This document shows, one piece after another, positions 22,556-25,106 of a stretch of 25,106 bases of DNA; the stretch's first letter is position 1, and every line of letters starts with the position of its first letter. The notes beneath the pieces are model-generated. The model was given only the letters and a program-made list of their open reading frames with translations. It had not been told where the DNA came from and did no database searches. The stretch is from positions 1 to 25,106 of the forward strand of contig DASPTT010000040.1 in assembly GCA_035623275.1 (NCBI GenBank). The letters run 5' to 3'. The position numbers and the translations under genes are program-made. This stretch comes from DASPTT01 sp035623275. Lineage in GTDB: Bacteria > Actinomycetota > Acidimicrobiia > Acidimicrobiales > UBA8190.

Positions 22556-22861
22556 TCACTCCCCGGAGTCTTGTTGGCCAGGTTGCTCGGACCCCATCTG
22601 GCGTCGAGCCCCTTGGCGCAAGTCCACCGAGACCAGAGCCCAGAAGAAGGCCGCCGCAGCCCATAGGAGGAGGAGGAGGAGGAGGAGGCAACCCGCTGCG
22701 AACACGGCCATCGAGAGGTATCCCACGTCGGGGTCAGTGATGCGTCCACCTGTAAGGGCGATCGCAACCGAACCGAGGAGGCCCAACACAGCAGAAGCAG
22801 CCAACCAATCGCCGGACGAGCTTGGCACCTGCATGTGGCCAGGCGATTCTGCGCTGCTCAT
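22556..22861 (-). CDS. Small two-TM membrane protein upstream of the MFS exporter
   Basis: 101 residues, no recognised family. Two hydrophobic helices: WLAASAVLGLLGSVAIALTG and YLSMAVFAAGCLLLLLLLLW…FFWALVS, then a polar C-terminus (DLRQGARRQMGSEQPGQQD). The leucine run is encoded by a trinucleotide repeat. ATG 22859–22861 is preceded by GGGGGTGGG. It ends at the start of the MFS gene, so an accessory subunit of that exporter is conceivable but unproven. Confidence 0.7.
   Translation of the reverse strand: MSSAESPGHMQVPSSSGDWLAASAVLGLLGSVAIALTGGRITDPDVGYLSMAVFAAGCLLLLLLLLWAAAAFFWALVSVDLRQGARRQMGSEQPGQQDSGE
22665..22688. repeat. (AGG)8 trinucleotide microsatellite
   Basis: Eight uninterrupted AGG units on the plus strand (CCT/CTC on the coding minus strand) encode the leucine run in the second TM helix of the 22556–22861 protein. 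Slippage would change the helix by whole leucines without shifting frame. Confidence 0.9.
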
Positions 22862-22995
22862 GCGGGCCCACCCCCGTCCGGTGCGGATCGTCCTGTTACA
22901 CCCGTGCGTCCTGTCTACCGCGGGTGGCCACCATCGTGCCCTGGTGTAGCCCCGCCATGCCACGGACCCGTGTCCTGAAGCCGCACCCAGGGCCC

Positions 22996-23066
22996 CGACC
23001 GCTCGGGAATGCCGGTGGTCGGGTGGTGTGTCTGACCAGGCCAGAAGGGCCATGCCGCCCGCAAAC
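22996..23066 (+). repeat. Dispersed intergenic repeat, copy R6 (partial)
   Basis: GACCGCTCGGGAATGCCGGT resembles the start of R8 (GACCGCCCGAGAATGCCGGA), followed by CTGACCAGGCCAGAAGGGCC. A CGCCCGCAAA decamer is at 23056–23065. Lies in the 245-bp gap between two minus-strand membrane-protein genes, which otherwise holds nothing I can support. Confidence 0.45.
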
Positions 23067-23106
23067 GTTCTCGACGGCTCGTCACGTCATGGTTCTGGGC
23101 CAACGC

Positions 23107-23661
23107 TTATTGGTGATGGAGACGACGACCGAACACCACGCCGGTGACCGCAATCATGAGCACCGCCGCCATGTTGGCCCCCACGTTGAAATCGGGTGCC
23201 CAGATCGCCACGCTTCCGGTGCTGCCCATGACCGCCCCGACAAGTTGCGCAATCGACGCGACCGCAGTGAGGACAAAGGCGGCCTCGACCCAAGTGACAA
23301 TTCCGCGGATTCTGGCGACATGCAACTTGGCAACGACGCTATGTGAATCGTGGCCTTGTCTTCGTGCCCACGTACCTAGGTGCCACCAACAGAGACCGAG
23401 CACACCAAGCAGGAGGACAGCAGCCAAGACGGTGCTTGCCCACGCCGCACCGAATTCCACCGAGCGTCCCGTGAGGAGGCGGCTGTACCCCACGTGTGCC
23501 GCCGCGCTCATCGCCAGCCCGGTTGCCAGTCCCCCAAGTGCCAGTACTGCCACGGCGGCGAGGACCACCACTGCGGCGACCTCCGGGAATTCCCATCCTG
23601 GTGAGGGAGTCCCAACATCGTGGGTCGAAGGCGGCTGGTCTGCGACGTGCGTGGTTGTCAT
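23107..23661 (-). CDS. Four-TM membrane protein of unknown function
   Basis: 184 residues, unrecognised. Four hydrophobic segments: VAAVVVLAAVAVLALGGLAT, FGAAWASTVLAAVLLLGVLG, VTWVEAAFVLTAVASIAQLV and GANMAAVLMIAVTGVVFG. The cytoplasmic N-terminus is polar (TTTHVADQPPSTHDVGTPSP) and the loop after TM2 is basic (WWHLGTWARRQGHDSHS). ATG 23659–23661 is the natural start. Same strand as the small membrane protein and MFS genes but separated from them by 245 bp with a repeat, so an operon is uncertain. Confidence 0.75.
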   Translation of the reverse strand: MTTTHVADQPPSTHDVGTPSPGWEFPEVAAVVVLAAVAVLALGGLATGLAMSAAAHVGYSRLLTGRSVEFGAAWASTVLAAVLLLGVLGLCWWHLGTWARRQGHDSHSVVAKLHVARIRGIVTWVEAAFVLTAVASIAQLVGAVMGSTGSVAIWAPDFNVGANMAAVLMIAVTGVVFGRRLHHQ

Positions 23662-23783
23662 GCCCTAAGCGTAGGTAGGTCCATGGGCCTCGGCGTGGGC
23701 CTCGTCGGGTCGGTGTGCCCCGGCTCCATGGGCACGGTTTCTAAGCCATGACGTGTCCCCGGGCCGGCCTCAGACCGCTATGT

Positions 23784-23905
23784 ATTGCCGGTGGTCGCGC
23801 CCCCTCGGATACCCGGCCGGACCAGTTCAGCGGGCTGGAACCGAGCAGGATCGCTCCGTGTCGTTACCGAGCGGGTCGCCCGGTAGGCCGGGGGCGCTGC
23901 ATCGG
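23784..23905 (+). repeat. Dispersed intergenic repeat, copy R7
   Basis: TATTGCCGGTGGTCGCGCCC, CTCGGATACCCGGCCGGACC, then TTCAGCGGGCTGGAACCGAG, AGGATCGCTC and GGGCGCTGCATCGGCAC, i.e. the full order found in R2 read on its minus strand. Located in the 326-bp intergenic stretch 23662–23987, in which no gene is seen. Confidence 0.6.
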
Positions 23906-23987
23906 CACATCTCGGATGGGTGAGCAAGGGCCGAGCACTTCTGGAAGCCGTCAAATATGGTGTGTCATCCGAACGAATGGAGCCTCC

Positions 23988-24299
23988 ATGTGGGCACAAC
24001 TGATCACAACCCGCCTGAAGCCTGGGAAGGACGAGGAGTTGCCGAAGTTGTTCGATCAGTTGAAGGCCACTGAGCAACCAGGCTCTGGCCTGCTTCGGTC
24101 AACGGCATACAGGGACCAGAAGGATCCCTCCCGCTTGTACATGCTCGTCATCTTTGAGAGCGAGGAAAAGGCCCGAGCCAGAGAACAAGACGACCGCCGT
24201 CAGGAGGGGCTGGCAGCTGTGAGAGCGACGATGGCCGACGTGTTCGAAGGGGCGCCCGAGTTCGTCGATTTAACCGTGGTCAGTGACTTCGCACCCTGA
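23988..24299 (+). CDS. Antibiotic biosynthesis monooxygenase (ABM)-domain protein
   Basis: A 103-residue dimeric ferredoxin-like alpha+beta-barrel protein. MWAQLITTRLKPGKDEELPK opens the domain; GLLRSTAYRDQKDPSRLYML then VIFESEEKARAREQD and FVDLTVVSDFAP complete it. Members range from cofactor-free oxygenases to unknown stress proteins; no catalytic residues are diagnostic. ATG 23988 has GGAG 6 nt upstream; the open frame upstream to 23748 overlaps the repeat and is not coding. A similar small protein lies convergent at 24376. Confidence 0.85.
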   Translation: MWAQLITTRLKPGKDEELPKLFDQLKATEQPGSGLLRSTAYRDQKDPSRLYMLVIFESEEKARAREQDDRRQEGLAAVRATMADVFEGAPEFVDLTVVSDFAP

Positions 24300-24375
24300 G
24301 ACAAGCCAGGGCCGACGGTATCGGCTCAATAGAACCGCACGACCACGGCACATCCAGGTCGGCTACTCAGTCGAT

Positions 24376-24720
24376 TCAGGGGGTGCAGTCAACCAGCACG
24401 TCGGGGGGCGGGCCTTCGGGTGGAGCGCCCAGGTCGACGCCAGTCACATCCTTGACTTGGCCACGGAACCAGACCGTGAACTCATCGTCAGAGGTGGCGA
24501 GTTCCGTGAACGCCTTCTCGATGTCGGGACCCTCGAACCAAACCAAGATGAAGCTCCCCATCGGGGTCTTCTGCAGAGACCAAGTCTCCCGGGTAAGTCC
24601 CCCCCTGACCAACTGAGCCTCGAACCCTTTGCGGCGCTCTCCCATGCACGCGGCCGCAAAGTCCCTTCCTTCTTGTTCTTTGCCGGGAAGAACCGGAAAC
24701 GCGCCGTTGAACACTGCCAT
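24376..24720 (-). CDS. Small ferredoxin-like-fold hypothetical protein
   Basis: 114 residues. AVFNGAFPVLPGKEQEGRDF resembles the first strand and helix of ABM-like proteins, and TPMGSFILVWFEGPDIEKAF the central strand–helix. The segment SDDEFTVWFRGQVKDVTGVD and a Pro-rich tail (APPEGPPPDVL) follow. I do not recognise a named family with certainty. ATG 24718–24720 has AAGGAG 9 nt upstream; the in-frame start at 24753 would add 11 residues without support. Convergent with the ABM gene, 76 bp apart. Confidence 0.75.
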   Translation of the reverse strand: MAVFNGAFPVLPGKEQEGRDFAAACMGERRKGFEAQLVRGGLTRETWSLQKTPMGSFILVWFEGPDIEKAFTELATSDDEFTVWFRGQVKDVTGVDLGAPPEGPPPDVLVDCTP

Positions 24721-24878
24721 CAGGCTCTTCTCCTTGTCCGTCCGCCCTAACACCGGGAGACCGTATCAGCGGATTCCGAAGTGTGCCCTGCTTACCTGTG
24801 TCGAAGAACCTGAGCGGCACTTGAACTAGAGCGATACGCACTCGACAGCGGCCCCAGCAACATTCCCATCACTGGCCC

Positions 24879-24967
24879 AGACCGCCCGAGAATGCCGGAT
24901 CATTCGCCTCGGGCGACACACGCTGGGGCCAGGTCAGAGGGCCGAAAGCGACCTGGATCGCTCGGCC
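24879..24967 (+). repeat. Dispersed intergenic repeat, copy R8, beside IS30
   Basis: GACCGCCCGAGAATGCCGGA, then GCTGGGGCCAGGTCAGAGG, GCCGAAAGCG and ACCTGGATCGCTCGGCCG. It ends about 8 bp before the stop codon of the IS30 transposase, so it may include or abut the end of that element. Confidence 0.55.
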
Positions 24968-24974
24968 GGCGGAT

Positions 24975-25106
24975 TCAAGCGGTGGCTGCGACAAGTCTGT
25001 TGAATCGTTCCGCTGGAGTTTCCCACTCCAGGGTCTTGCGTGGGCGCTCGTTGAGCAGGGCGGCGATGGCATCGAGGTCCTCCTGGGAGTGGACCGACAG
25101 GTCGGT
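24975..25106 (-). CDS. IS30-family transposase, C-terminal part (cut by window edge)
   Basis: 43 codons plus TGA (minus-strand stop at 24975–24977): TDLSVHSQEDLDAIAALLNE, RPRKTLEWETPAERF and NRLVAATA. This is the characteristic C-terminus of IS30-type DDE transposases (…LNxRPRKTLGWxTPAExF). The rest of the gene lies beyond the window. The right inverted repeat of the element should fall within the first few dozen bases below 24975, but I cannot define it without the other end. Confidence 0.92.
   Translation of the reverse strand, partial: TDLSVHSQEDLDAIAALLNERPRKTLEWETPAERFNRLVAATA

Noticed and set aside
22556..22691. Longer MFS start at 22691 with a poly-proline N-terminus.
   Set aside because: The proline run is the AGG microsatellite read in another frame; homology and the ribosome binding site begin at GTG 22553.

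Overview
The window is high-GC DNA (mostly GC3-rich codons, many GTG starts, strong AGGAGG ribosome binding sites) and reads as a chromosomal stretch of an actinobacterium. The support is an F420-type PPOX protein, a wax ester synthase/DGAT operon, DrrAB-type ABC exporters, an alpha/beta-hydrolase–adenylate cyclase fusion and a TPP riboswitch of the actinobacterial style. An Acidimicrobiia-like lineage would fit, but the sequence alone does not prove it. The region is accessory in character: short operons on alternating strands, several decayed genes, a frameshifted tyrosine recombinase, an IS30 transposase at the right edge, and a family of dispersed intergenic repeats.

Layout. 1–2617: the end of an ECF sigma factor with a zinc-finger-like tail, a small convergent acidic protein, then a candidate peptide-modification locus. 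This locus has a 124-residue precursor with a Cys-containing C-terminal region, followed in the same reading frame, after one TAG, by an MNIO (DUF692) enzyme fused to a partner-like N-terminal domain. 2645–3622: an XRE regulator broken by two frameshifts, an orphan minus-strand TPP riboswitch, and a hairpin that can mask the ribosome binding site of the next operon. 3623–5933: a MarR regulator and a DrrA/DrrB exporter, overlapping by ATGA. 6239–7621: hydrolase–cyclase fusion. 7904–9106: a DHFR/RibD-like remnant, an F420/PPOX protein and a VOC protein. 9243–10150: tyrosine recombinase split by a one-base deletion. 10259–11935: a secreted seven-bladed propeller with an Fn3 domain. 12419–14129: a second ABC-2 exporter (minus strand). 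14130–14831: no recognisable gene.

14856–17178: an alpha/beta hydrolase and a WS/DGAT acyltransferase, translationally coupled. 17327–17695: remnant of an NAD-dependent epimerase. 17722–18657: a PlsC-like acyltransferase. The hydrolase, WS/DGAT and PlsC together suggest neutral-lipid or acyl-glycerol metabolism. 18811–20895: methyltransferase, an excisionase-like HTH protein, and a CheY-like receiver followed by a small winged-helix/zinc-ribbon protein. 21147–23661: an MFS drug exporter with two small membrane proteins. 23988–24720: two small ferredoxin-like-fold proteins (an ABM monooxygenase and a relative). 24975–25106: the C-terminus of an IS30 transposase.

The most unusual content is the MNIO locus, whose enzyme ORF has no ATG/GTG/TTG between the precursor's amber stop and codon 56, together with the orphan riboswitch, the repeat family and the SD-masking hairpin.
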